Notes under the pieces: model-generated
The model's input: the letters and a program-made list of their open reading frames with translations, nothing else
Told to the model about the DNA's origin: nothing
Databases searched by the model: none
From: Bacteroidetes bacterium GWF2_41_31
GTDB lineage: Bacteria; Bacteroidota; Bacteroidia; Bacteroidales; F082
Direction: 5' to 3'
Length of the DNA: 64,000 nucleotides
Assembly (NCBI GenBank): GCA_001769215.1
Contig: MEOL01000037.1
Coordinates: 124,001 to 188,000 of the forward strand
Shown here: positions 1 to 8,246 of the stretch, piece by piece
Layout: each line of letters begins with the position of its first letter
Position numbering within the stretch: the first letter of the stretch is position 1
Made by a program: the position numbers and the translations under genes

Positions 1-186
1 CGGATCTTTTCCCCCATGTCCTGCATCAATAACCACCGTACTGATTTTGGTACCCTTTTGGGCTATTATCCATTGATTTGGCAAGAAGATAGCCAGCAAC
101 ACAATTGTTATGATCCAGATTCGTTTCAAGTTGATCAGGTTCTGATTTTTTGGTACTATATTTGCAACTTTAAGAAAAATTTCCAT
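1..186 (-). CDS. N-acetylmuramoyl-L-alanine amidase, 5' part only
   Basis: This is the first 62 codons of a minus-strand gene that leaves the window at base 1. The reading frame begins with ATG at 186, carries an N-terminal membrane or signal segment (about residues 22-42), and reaches VVIDAGHGGKDP at the edge. That motif opens Amidase_3 (AmiA/AmiC-type) catalytic domains and contains the first zinc histidine. The family cleaves the amide bond between N-acetylmuramic acid and the stem peptide in the periplasm during cell separation. The gene is divergent from lptD with only 27 bases between start codons, an arrangement I know from other Bacteroidota. A minus-strand -7 box (TACTTTTG, plus coordinates 194-201) lies 7 bases before the ATG, so the transcript could have almost no leader. 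The family call is firm; the length and further domains cannot be seen. Confidence 0.85.
   Translation of the reverse strand, partial: MEIFLKVANIVPKNQNLINLKRIWIITIVLLAIFLPNQWIIAQKGTKISTVVIDAGHGGKDP
131..164 (+). promoter_or_regulatory. Probable promoter of lptD
   Basis: TTG at 131-133 is followed after 23 bases by TATATTTG at 157-164, matching the Bacteroidota -33/-7 pattern. It lies inside the divergent amidase coding start and would give a leader of about 45 bases before the lptD TTG start. Confidence 0.45.
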
Positions 187-213
187 TATTAAACAAAAGT
201 AAACCAAACGATT

Positions 214-2907
214 TTGTTGAAAGTTCACTCTTCGGGCAAATTATTAACATGGTTTTGGTTAATACTCATCGTTTTATACTGCGATAAATTATATTCTAAT
301 TCAATGCCGGGGGCAGATTTGATGCCTCCTGATACAAATCAGTCAGTTCATGCGGACACCCTCAATTTTAATGAAGCCATAACCAACGACACTTTAATAA
401 ATACAAGCAATACAAACGATACGATTCAAAAGAAAAAGTCCAACAAAATTGACGCAGAGGTTAAACGGACAGCGCGAGATAGTATTGTTGAAAATATCAT
501 ACACCGCAAAATATTTCTTTATGGCGAAGCGGTGGTTACTTATAAAGACATCACTTTAAAAGCCGCTTACATAGAAGTAGATATGTCGACCAATACGGTT
601 TACGCTGCCGGGGTTGCCGATTCATCGGGAAACATGATAGGAAATCCTGAATTTACGCAGGCTGGACAAACGTTTAAGTCGAAAACCATGACTTATAACT
701 TCGACACACAAAAAGGGATCATTTCGGGTGTCATCACTGAAGATGATCAGGGATTTTTGCATGGTCAACAAGTTAAAAAACTCAAGGACAATACTGTAAA
801 CATTTTTCATGGGTCGTATACTACCTGTAATTTAGAAGAGCATCCGCATTATGCTTTCAAATTTAACAAAGCACGGGTAATCCCTGATTCAAAAATTGTA
901 ACAGGTCCTGCTTATCTCGAAATTGAAGGCATGCCAACCCCTCTTGCACTTCCTTTTGGATTTTTCCCAAACAAATCGGGCCAAACTTCCGGAATTGTCA
1001 TCCCCACTTACGGTGAATCGAATACACGTGGCTTTTTTCTTGAAAACGGAGGATACTACTGGGCTATCAACGATTACATGGATTTACAGGTGCTGGCAGA
1101 TGTTTATTCAAGGGGGAGTTGGGGCGTAAAACCGCGTTACCGCTACAAAAAAAGGTACCGTTATGGTGGTGATTTCAACCTGGGTTATGCCCAAAATATT
1201 GTAGGCACAAAAGATTCACCTGATTATTCGGACACACGTGACTTCCGCATCCGATGGTCGCATCAGCAGGATCCAAAAGCCAGGCCTAATAGTACTTTTA
1301 CAGCCAATGTGAATATCGTGAGTTCCAATTATGTAAAATACAACGTGGTTTCCGCAGAAGATTACCTGAGCAATGAATTTCAGTCGAGTGTGGCCTACCA
1401 ACGCAACTGGAACAGCCAATATTTTCTGACCCTGAATGCCAGCCACAGGCAAAACACCAAAACACATGTGGTGGATATGACTCTCCCTGAGCTTAATTTT
1501 TCAGTAAATAGATTTTATCCTTTACGAAGAGAAGGTAGTGGCAAAAAGAAGTTCTACGAAGACCTGAGCGTGACCTATTCGACCAATGCCCGAAATACCG
1601 CGAGTACCTCCGACTCAACAATTTTTACACAAACCATGTGGGACAATGAGATGCAGTGGGGAGCCGTTCACAAAATTCCCATTGCACTTCCAATAAAAGT
1701 ACTTCAGTTTTTCACGTTAAGTAATTCCATCAATTTTACCGACCGCATGGCCAGCCAAACCATCCGCATTCACGATTGGGTAGACACCGTTATTTCAGGT
1801 AACGACACCATCATTGGTTTCAATCCAAAAGATACTATTCCCGGTTTTCGAAATGCTTATGATTATAGTTTAAGTACCAGCCTTTCGACCAAATTATTTG
1901 GAATGGCCCGTTTTAAAAAGGGCCCCATCCGCGCCATCAGGCACGTTCTTACCCCAAGTTTGGGGTTCTCCTATACACCCGATTTTAGTACAAATAGCTA
2001 TGGGTATTATGGCAATTACCTGGATAAAGATGGCAACGAAGTACAATATTCCCAATTTAAGGAATCGTTGTTTGGCTCGCCACCGGGCCAAAAATCGGGA
2101 AGCATTACCTTTAGCTTGGGGAATAACCTGGAGATGAAAATTCCCTCGAGAAAAGATACCATTACCGGACTTAGGAAGGTGGTGCTGATCGAAAGTTTCA
2201 ATATCTCGGGAAGTTATAACCTGGCTGCCGACTCCTTAAAAATGTCGATGATCTCCATGAGTGGACGTACCACCTTGTGGAAGGGTTTTTCTATTCAATA
2301 CAACTCGTTGTGGGATCCGTACGCCGCCGACTCAGCAGGATACAGATACAATAAGTACGAATGGGACATCAACCGTAAATTGTTGCGCATTGATAATACT
2401 TCATGGAGATTAAGCATGAGCTATAGCATCAGCGATAAGGAGTTGGGGAAAAATAAAGGTAAGAAGGAAACTGAATCTTCTCCCGAAACCCCACCCAATG
2501 CCACAGAGGCAGAAATGGATGAAATTGAAAACAATCCTGATGACTTCGTGGATTGGAAAATCCCCTGGTCGCTTTCGCTCAACTACAATTTTACCTATAC
2601 CAACAAGTTTAACTATATCAACTACATGAAAGTCCCTACCGAAACCATCGTACAAACGCTTGGGTTTTCGGGCCAGGTGAATATCACGCCCAAGTGGAAA
2701 TTTACCTTTAACTCCGGATGGGATTTTACCCAGAACAAACTTTCCTATACCTCCATCAATCTATACCGTGATTTACACTGCTGGGAAATGCGTTTCAGCT
2801 GGATTCCAACAGGAGCCCGTCAGAGCTGGAATTTTAGCATTAATGTAAAAGCCAGCATCCTGCAAGACCTGAAACTGAACAAGAAAAAAGACTTTAGGGA
2901 TATTTAA
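214..2907 (+). CDS. lptD: LptD-like outer-membrane LPS assembly protein
   Basis: This is a large outer-membrane beta-barrel that inserts lipopolysaccharide into the outer leaflet. The 897-residue product has a hydrophobic signal segment (about residues 10-25), a low-complexity Asn/Thr/Asp linker, an OstA/LptA-like beta-jellyroll region near residues 90-230 (GEAVVTYKDITLKAAYIEVD), and then a long barrel rich in alternating aromatic residues. No ATG is available near the signal peptide: an in-frame stop sits at 190-192 and the first ATG (303) would delete the signal. TTG at 214 or 217 is therefore the likely start. Divergence from an amidase gene is typical for the Bacteroidota lptD locus. A second OstA-like gene at 28640-30193 may supply the periplasmic bridge. 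The gene is followed after two bases by a small unknown gene. Confidence 0.85.
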   Translation: MLKVHSSGKLLTWFWLILIVLYCDKLYSNSMPGADLMPPDTNQSVHADTLNFNEAITNDTLINTSNTNDTIQKKKSNKIDAEVKRTARDSIVENIIHRKIFLYGEAVVTYKDITLKAAYIEVDMSTNTVYAAGVADSSGNMIGNPEFTQAGQTFKSKTMTYNFDTQKGIISGVITEDDQGFLHGQQVKKLKDNTVNIFHGSYTTCNLEEHPHYAFKFNKARVIPDSKIVTGPAYLEIEGMPTPLALPFGFFPNKSGQTSGIVIPTYGESNTRGFFLENGGYYWAINDYMDLQVLADVYSRGSWGVKPRYRYKKRYRYGGDFNLGYAQNIVGTKDSPDYSDTRDFRIRWSHQQDPKARPNSTFTANVNIVSSNYVKYNVVSAEDYLSNEFQSSVAYQRNWNSQYFLTLNASHRQNTKTHVVDMTLPELNFSVNRFYPLRREGSGKKKFYEDLSVTYSTNARNTASTSDSTIFTQTMWDNEMQWGAVHKIPIALPIKVLQFFTLSNSINFTDRMASQTIRIHDWVDTVISGNDTIIGFNPKDTIPGFRNAYDYSLSTSLSTKLFGMARFKKGPIRAIRHVLTPSLGFSYTPDFSTNSYGYYGNYLDKDGNEVQYSQFKESLFGSPPGQKSGSITFSLGNNLEMKIPSRKDTITGLRKVVLIESFNISGSYNLAADSLKMSMISMSGRTTLWKGFSIQYNSLWDPYAADSAGYRYNKYEWDINRKLLRIDNTSWRLSMSYSISDKELGKNKGKKETESSPETPPNATEAEMDEIENNPDDFVDWKIPWSLSLNYNFTYTNKFNYINYMKVPTETIVQTLGFSGQVNITPKWKFTFNSGWDFTQNKLSYTSINLYRDLHCWEMRFSWIPTGARQSWNFSINVKASILQDLKLNKKKDFRDI

Positions 2908-2909
2908 TC

Positions 2910-3215
2910 ATGAATGAAGAAATAAAGAAACTGGGGGAACCCTCGCCGGGTGAATATGAAACGCTTAACCGCCAGACATTGGAAGAACGTCTTGGTTTGT
3001 TTATCAAGGACTTGCTTGAGCATGATGTTTCCAGGTTAGTCCTCCTGATTTACCGGCATGATGTAAACGAAGCCAGTTTCAACCGTGCACTCGGGGAACA
3101 AGGCATTGAGAAGCAAGCTCAGGCAATAGCCGGTCTGGTGATTGACCGCGAGTTGCAAAAAATTGAAACACGAAAGCGATACAAAAGCAGCAATAGGAAA
3201 AACCTCCCAAAATAA
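2910..3215 (+). CDS. Small conserved-looking protein of unknown function, cotranscribed with lptD
   Basis: This encodes 101 residues, highly charged, without signal peptide or membrane segment, so it is probably cytoplasmic. It starts two bases after the lptD stop, which implies translational coupling. The sequence looks mostly helical; residues about 19-60 (LNRQTLEERLGLFIKDLL onward) could form a helical hairpin, and the C-terminus is lysine/arginine-rich. I do not recognise the family. Codon use resembles its neighbours, and a strong terminator follows, so it is likely a real gene at the end of the lptD operon. Confidence 0.65.
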   Translation: MNEEIKKLGEPSPGEYETLNRQTLEERLGLFIKDLLEHDVSRLVLLIYRHDVNEASFNRALGEQGIEKQAQAIAGLVIDRELQKIETRKRYKSSNRKNLPK

Positions 3216-3260
3216 TTGGAGCAACCGCTTATAAATTGATCTAACCCCTTCAATTATCAA

Positions 3261-3300
3261 ACAAAAAAAAGCCGGCGTTTATAAACGTCGGCTTTTTTTC
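3261..3300. terminator. Bidirectional intrinsic terminator between the lptD operon and hsp20
   Basis: A 10-base stem (3271-3280 with 3284-3293, one G-U pair) and a short ATA loop are flanked by A8 on the left and T7 on the right. It can end both the lptD operon and the converging hsp20 transcript. Confidence 0.85.
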
Positions 3301-3312
3301 CGGTAAACTATT

Positions 3313-3726
3313 TTAGCTGATGCTGATTTCCCGGCTAAGTTTGGGTTCTTCCTTTTTGGGAAGGGTGATTAAAAGAATGCCGTCTTTGTAATCGGCCGTT
3401 ACTTTGTCCAAAAAAATATTTTTTGGTAAATTAAACGAACGGCTAAAACTACTATAAACAAACTCCCTGCGGGTGTAGTTCTTTTGGTTTTCCTGCTTTT
3501 CGTCTTTCACCTCGCTGGAGATGGTGAGTGCCTGGTTTTCAAGATTAATCCTGAAATCCTCCTTGCGTTTTCCGGGTGCAGCCAACTCCAGAATAAAATT
3601 CTGGTCGTTTTCGATGATGTTGACGGATGGTACATCGCCACTAAATTCTTTGTTTAAGCCAAAACGAGACTTTTCCAGGTCATCAAACAGGCTTAACAGG
3701 CCGGGGTTAAATCTAACTAAGTTCAT
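3313..3726 (-). CDS. Hsp20/alpha-crystallin family small heat-shock protein
   Basis: This is an ATP-independent holdase that binds unfolding proteins in the cytoplasm. The 137-residue product has the usual layout: a short N-terminal arm (MNLVRFNPGLLSLFDDL), the alpha-crystallin domain from about residue 35 to 125 beginning with DVPSVNIIENDQNFILELA, the AAPGKRKEDF loop, the GILLITLPK closing strand, and a short C-terminal tail. The gene stands alone. Its upstream spacer is AT-rich and holds the repeated palindromic elements at 3814-3881, 88-155 bases from the start codon, which could be regulatory. No CIRCE element is visible. Confidence 0.93.
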   Translation of the reverse strand: MNLVRFNPGLLSLFDDLEKSRFGLNKEFSGDVPSVNIIENDQNFILELAAPGKRKEDFRINLENQALTISSEVKDEKQENQKNYTRREFVYSSFSRSFNLPKNIFLDKVTADYKDGILLITLPKKEEPKLSREISIS

Positions 3727-3813
3727 GGTTGTTATTTTTTTTGTTAAACATGTGTTATTAATATTACAACCTCAAACTTTCAACTCCCATTCCAAACCTA
3801 AAAAAAGTAAAAA

Positions 3814-3881
3814 AGGCATTAATATTATGCCATTATGGCCGTTTATATGTTTCTATATAAAAATAAATATGCCATTATGGC
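3814..3881. repeat. Cluster of GCCAT/ATGGC palindromic elements
   Basis: The 298-base spacer 3727-4024 holds no gene but contains two perfect 13-base copies of ATGCCATTATGGC (3827-3839 and 3869-3881, 42 bases apart). Each holds an 11-base palindrome, GCCAT-T-ATGGC. Immediately before the first copy, GGCATTAATATTATGCC (3814-3830) is a related inverted repeat. The geometry, 42 bases or four helical turns between equivalent points, is what one expects for a DNA-binding protein operator. It could serve hsp20 (start at 3726); the acyl-AMP ligase ends on the other side. Confidence 0.5.
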
Positions 3882-4024
3882 TTATTTTGATTGAAGATGG
3901 GATAAGGGACCCTGAAGCAAGAACAATTCGCGGGCATGAAAAATTAACTTTCTGAATTCAAAATCCGTTAGTGGAAATTCTATGTTTAATAAGTGTTCAA
4001 TTAACGGCTTGTTTCACTTTTACC

Positions 4025-6064
4025 TTACCTGTTTTCTTCTTCAAAAAGTATCATTCCTTCCTTTGCCAATCCATTAATGGTTGGGTTTAGCATAAAAGAG
4101 GATACGTGCCATTTAAATCCGAACCGATCACTGATTTCCGATTCAAGGGTCACCGCTGCCAGCGAATCGATGCCATAATGGATGATGTTTTTGTCGGGAT
4201 CCACATCCTGCCTTCTGAACTGTTGATTTCTGATGATCCAGTTGATCAGCCATTCCTTCAGGATTTCCTCCGTCGGGATTTCTTTTTCTACCATCCCGGT
4301 CTGCACGGCGGTTTCTTTTGCCCACGATGCTACCACCTGAAGCTCATTGTTCAGGTATTCGTACCTGGTTTGCCGGCGTTGTATTTTTCCGCTGGAAGTA
4401 AGTGGGACACTACCTGTTTTTATCAGGACCACTGCATGTGCTTCAATTTCATGCTCTTCCGCGATGGCTGTCCTGATGGCAGCGATCACGGCTTCATGAT
4501 CGGTATTCCTCAAAGCTGTTCGCTCCAACTCCTGCACAATCACCAGAACTTCCTGGTTGTTATGGGTAATTGGAAAGGCTGCGCCACTGTTTTCACGTAA
4601 AGCGGAATGAGCTTTTTGCACAGTAAACTCTATGTCGCCGGGGTAATGGTTGGCTCCCCTTATGATAATCAGGTCCTTAAGTCGCCCTGTAATATACAAT
4701 TCACCTTCGTGAAAAAAACCCAAATCGCCGGTACGCAAAAAGGGTCCCTCTCCTTCATTAGTCACGGCATGGAAAGTACGATGGGTTTCCTCGGCCTTGT
4801 TCCAATAACCTTTGGCTACCGTGGGTCCTTTCACCCAAACTTCGCCAATCTCATTTAGCGCCGAAGGAATGAAAGTATCAGGGTTAACAATCTTGACCAC
4901 GGTTTCCATCCAGGTATGTCCACAACCAGCAATCTTTACTGATTTTTTATGGTTTTCGCTAATAATGACCTTGTTATTCGATAGGGCTTCTGTATCCAGG
5001 TTTAAAAAAACAGGTTCTTCATCGGGATGGTTTCCTGTAACGATTAAGGTAGTTTCAGCCATACCATAACAAGAATATAGCTGTTTTGGACTGACGTTGG
5101 ATTTTGCAAAATGAGTCGTAAACGACTGGTAGGTAGATTGTCGGATGGGTTCGGCACCGCAATAAAATACCGTCATACTGCTTAAGTCGAGTTTGGCAAC
5201 TTCTTCTTCAGTAGTTTTCTGAACACAAAAGTCATAGGTAAAATTTGGCCCTCCCCCGGTGGTGGCCCGATATTTAGTTATTGCCTGAAGCCAACTCACC
5301 GGATTTTTTAGAAAGACAGCAGGTGGCATTCCAATATTAATGGCTCCAATGTAAGCCACTTGTAAAATACCGCCAATCAGACCCATGTCGTGAAAAACAG
5401 GTAACCAGTGCATCCCAATCGTGTGTTTGCCTAAACCAAATGACTGGCGGATATACTCAGAGTTATAAAGCAGGTTCAACTGCGTGATCATCACTCCTTT
5501 GGGGTGGCCTGTGGAGCCGGAGGTATATTGCAATAAGGCGATGTCTTCAGGATAGATTTCGGTTGGTGTGAATCGTGCAGCTTCCTCGGGTTTAACATCC
5601 TCGTAAATAATCCACTTCATGTTTCTAAGTAAGGGCTCGTCCTGGAAGTTACGCTCTATATCATCAAAAATCTGACGGGTAACCAGACAAATTTTTGCAT
5701 CGGCATCCGCTACAATCGATAAGAGCCGTTTTACGCCCCTGTTTTTTCGGGGCGGGTATGCCGGAACAGCAATTAATCCGCTATAAAAGCATCCGAATAA
5801 TGCAGCCACATAGGAAAGTCCGGCAGGAAACAACAAAAGTGCCCGCTCTCCTTTTTTTCCATTCTGCTGAAGCGCGTGACCAACAGCCTTTGCCTGATTA
5901 GCTAACCCTCCATAGGTAAATATTTCCGATTCATTGATGCCATCTTCCAGAAACCTATAAACCACATGTTCGGGTGTTTCTATGGTTCTTCGTACAATCA
6001 CCTCCAGGTAGGTGGCAGACTGCCTGACGAGGGGGTCATTATAACCTTTAAGAAAATCGTACAT
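4025..6064 (-). CDS. Fatty-acyl-AMP ligase with C-terminal acyl carrier domain
   Basis: This enzyme adenylates a long-chain fatty acid and is expected to transfer it to the phosphopantetheine arm of a carrier domain instead of CoA. The 679-residue product has the AMP-binding core with YTSGSTGHPKGV near residue 190, the FAAL/FadD32-like stretches LPVFHDMGLIGG and TTGGGPNFTYD, the hinge region LRTGDLGFFHEGELYITGR with RLKDLIIIRGANHYP, and a terminal SGKIQRR. An acyl carrier domain follows from about residue 590, with YGIDSLAA placing the pantetheinylated serine at 634. The ATG at 6064 is preferred; the frame opens 24 bases earlier only with TTG. It is divergent from a TMTC-like membrane protein and a KAS III gene, which suggests a shared specialised lipid or lipid-linked pathway. 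Substrate is unknown. Confidence 0.9.
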   Translation of the reverse strand: MYDFLKGYNDPLVRQSATYLEVIVRRTIETPEHVVYRFLEDGINESEIFTYGGLANQAKAVGHALQQNGKKGERALLLFPAGLSYVAALFGCFYSGLIAVPAYPPRKNRGVKRLLSIVADADAKICLVTRQIFDDIERNFQDEPLLRNMKWIIYEDVKPEEAARFTPTEIYPEDIALLQYTSGSTGHPKGVMITQLNLLYNSEYIRQSFGLGKHTIGMHWLPVFHDMGLIGGILQVAYIGAINIGMPPAVFLKNPVSWLQAITKYRATTGGGPNFTYDFCVQKTTEEEVAKLDLSSMTVFYCGAEPIRQSTYQSFTTHFAKSNVSPKQLYSCYGMAETTLIVTGNHPDEEPVFLNLDTEALSNNKVIISENHKKSVKIAGCGHTWMETVVKIVNPDTFIPSALNEIGEVWVKGPTVAKGYWNKAEETHRTFHAVTNEGEGPFLRTGDLGFFHEGELYITGRLKDLIIIRGANHYPGDIEFTVQKAHSALRENSGAAFPITHNNQEVLVIVQELERTALRNTDHEAVIAAIRTAIAEEHEIEAHAVVLIKTGSVPLTSSGKIQRRQTRYEYLNNELQVVASWAKETAVQTGMVEKEIPTEEILKEWLINWIIRNQQFRRQDVDPDKNIIHYGIDSLAAVTLESEISDRFGFKWHVSSFMLNPTINGLAKEGMILFEEENR

Positions 6065-6119
6065 GTTATTTGGTTTGCGAAAATGCAAAAGTAAGTTTTT
6101 GATCGTGCTTTTTATTTTT

Positions 6120-6147
6120 TTGCCTCATAGAATTCCAATTATCTTTG
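6120..6147 (+). promoter_or_regulatory. Promoter of the TMTC-like/KAS III operon
   Basis: TTG at 6120-6122, 17 bases, then TATCTTTG at 6140-6147 match the Bacteroidota consensus. The box lies 15 bases before ATG 6162, supporting that start over the upstream one at 6063. Confidence 0.65.
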
Positions 6148-6161
6148 CCAAAAAAATTTAC

Positions 6162-8246
6162 ATGGGGAAAATTAAAGGAACAATTGCTGCCAATTCACTC
6201 AGGAGAGTTGAGGCAGAAAAAAAACAGCGCCTCATTTTCAACTGGATTTTGGTTATCCTGGCCATGCTACTCTATTACAATACTATTTTTAATTATTTTT
6301 CGCTGGATGATAATTACATCAATATTTCCAACGAACAAAATGTTCAAGGTATCAAGGCAATACCGGAAATATTTACCACCCTGTATTCAGATAATGGGGA
6401 ACAGGCCTATGGTTACCGGGCACTGACACGGGCCACCTTCGCCCTGGAGTACCAGTTTACTGCCAACAGCCCGTACAATCCATATATCAGTCATGGCATC
6501 AACCTGCTGTTGTATATTTTGGCGGCACTGATTCTATTCAGGGTGCTTAATCGGTTACTCAGGGAATATAATCCCTGGTTTGCTTTTCTGATAGTCGTCC
6601 TATTTATAGCTCATCCTACGCATACAGAAGTAGTTGCGAGCATTAAAAACCGGGATATCCTCCTGCATTTTCTTTTTGCTTTCTTAGCCATTATGCAATT
6701 TATCAGGTGGGTTGATCGCGATAAAATGATCCATTTGATCATTGGGATGTTTTATTTTTTATTGGCATTGATATCGAAAGAAACAGCCATTGTTGAGATC
6801 GCTGTTTTCCCTTTGGTGCTCTATTTCTTTACCGATATTTCAAAAAAGAGACTCATCGCTTTCGTGGGTATTTCTTTGGGGATCATCGTGTTGGTTTTTG
6901 GTTTGAGGATGTTGCTCTTGCCGGCTACAAACCGGGTGTATTCCTTTATGGAGAACCCGTTGGTTTTTGAAACAAATTTCGTAAAGCGCATTGCTACTGG
7001 TTTTTACGGTTTGGGGTTTTATCTCAAGTTATTGATTATCCCATTCCCCCTTCTGTATTATTATGGATATAATATGATTCCCATTGTGGGTTTTAATAAT
7101 GTCTGGGTGATTTTTTCGGCGATTGTTTATGTTGGATTGTTCATTATTGCGATAATGAAGCTGAAGGAAAAAAAACTCATCTCCTTTATTATATTGTTCT
7201 ATCTGGTTCACATGTCAATGTATGCCAATTTCGTGAAACCTGTTCCCGGAATTGTGGCCGATCGGTTTGTGTTTTTCGCCTCTCTGTCATTTGCTATGGC
7301 ACTTGTTTGGTTGCTTTTCATATTATTTAAAGTAAAACCAACCCGGGGCATAGTTGGATCCGGGAAAATTACGGGTCTTGTTTTGGTTGTATTGGCCATA
7401 TTGATACCCTATGGTTATTATGTACATTATCGAAATACGCAATGGAAAACGCTAAAAACCTTGTATGAAGCTGACATGATTCGCCTCGATAATTCAGTGA
7501 AGGCCAATAACCTATATGCTTCAGATATCATTACGCGGGTAAATAAAGAACTGGCCAAACCGGTAAATCCATACAAATTTGTAATTAAGATGATTAACAA
7601 AGCGGAGGAGCATTTTCTCAAAGCTGTTGCGCTTGATTCAAGTCACGTAGCTTCTATCAATAGTTTGGGTGTAATTTATTCCAGGATACACGGAAATCAG
7701 GCTTTGATTAGAGAAAAAGGGTATATAAAGCAGGATCGTTTGGAGGAAGCCGAAAAGGCACATCAGGAAAGTGTGGACTATTTCAAAAAAGCCATTGGCT
7801 ATTTTCAAAATGCCCTGAAATTTGATCCAAAAAACGGGAGCTCATTTTACAATTTGGGCAATACCTATGAAATGCAACAACAATGGGATTCGGCCACTTA
7901 CTACTATCAAAAGGAAATTGAAGCAGATGGCCCAACAGTCGTGAGTATGTCCAGATTATCAAATATGTATTATAAGTCGGGGGATATCCAGGGGGCTATT
8001 CAGGAAAATGAAAAATTGATTCAGTTGTTCCCTGATAGCTATCAGCCCTATATCAATTTAGGCAACTATGCTTTTGTGGCAAATGATACCACCGCCATGT
8101 TGTCACATTTTGAAAAGGCAGTAAAATTAGGTGCAGGCGGTGAAGTGTCCGGGTTTTTAGCATCGTATTATCACAACATTGGAGACACTAAAAACGCGGC
8201 CTATTATCAGGATATCTCAACTAAAGCCGTAAAAAACAAAAAATGA
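6162..8246 (+). CDS. Multi-pass membrane protein with C-terminal TPR repeats, TMTC-like (GT-C fold)
   Basis: The 694-residue product has a short basic cytoplasmic N-terminus, about ten transmembrane helices to residue about 440, and TPR repeats from about 460 to the end (for example SSFYNLGNTYEMQQQWDSAT). The loop HPTHTEVVASIKNRD near residue 150 and the preceding helix resemble the TMTC/DUF1736 family, whose eukaryotic members are O-mannosyltransferases of the GT-C superfamily using dolichol-linked mannose. By analogy this may glycosylate exported proteins or lipids in the periplasm, but that is inference. The start at 6162 follows a good promoter; an ORF opening at 6063 would overlap the divergent gene. 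It overlaps the next gene by four bases (ATGA), so the two are translationally coupled. Confidence 0.75.
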   Translation: MGKIKGTIAANSLRRVEAEKKQRLIFNWILVILAMLLYYNTIFNYFSLDDNYINISNEQNVQGIKAIPEIFTTLYSDNGEQAYGYRALTRATFALEYQFTANSPYNPYISHGINLLLYILAALILFRVLNRLLREYNPWFAFLIVVLFIAHPTHTEVVASIKNRDILLHFLFAFLAIMQFIRWVDRDKMIHLIIGMFYFLLALISKETAIVEIAVFPLVLYFFTDISKKRLIAFVGISLGIIVLVFGLRMLLLPATNRVYSFMENPLVFETNFVKRIATGFYGLGFYLKLLIIPFPLLYYYGYNMIPIVGFNNVWVIFSAIVYVGLFIIAIMKLKEKKLISFIILFYLVHMSMYANFVKPVPGIVADRFVFFASLSFAMALVWLLFILFKVKPTRGIVGSGKITGLVLVVLAILIPYGYYVHYRNTQWKTLKTLYEADMIRLDNSVKANNLYASDIITRVNKELAKPVNPYKFVIKMINKAEEHFLKAVALDSSHVASINSLGVIYSRIHGNQALIREKGYIKQDRLEEAEKAHQESVDYFKKAIGYFQNALKFDPKNGSSFYNLGNTYEMQQQWDSATYYYQKEIEADGPTVVSMSRLSNMYYKSGDIQGAIQENEKLIQLFPDSYQPYINLGNYAFVANDTTAMLSHFEKAVKLGAGGEVSGFLASYYHNIGDTKNAAYYQDISTKAVKNKK

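Noticed and set aside
3827-3881. Start of a CRISPR array or insertion-sequence ends
   Set aside because: Only two 13-base copies exist, the spacer between them is 29 bases of AT-rich DNA, there is no third unit, no cas gene and no transposase.
6063-6161. Longer N-terminus for the TMTC-like protein
   Set aside because: The upstream frame overlaps the divergent acyl-AMP ligase and contains the promoter; ATG 6162 follows the -7 box correctly.
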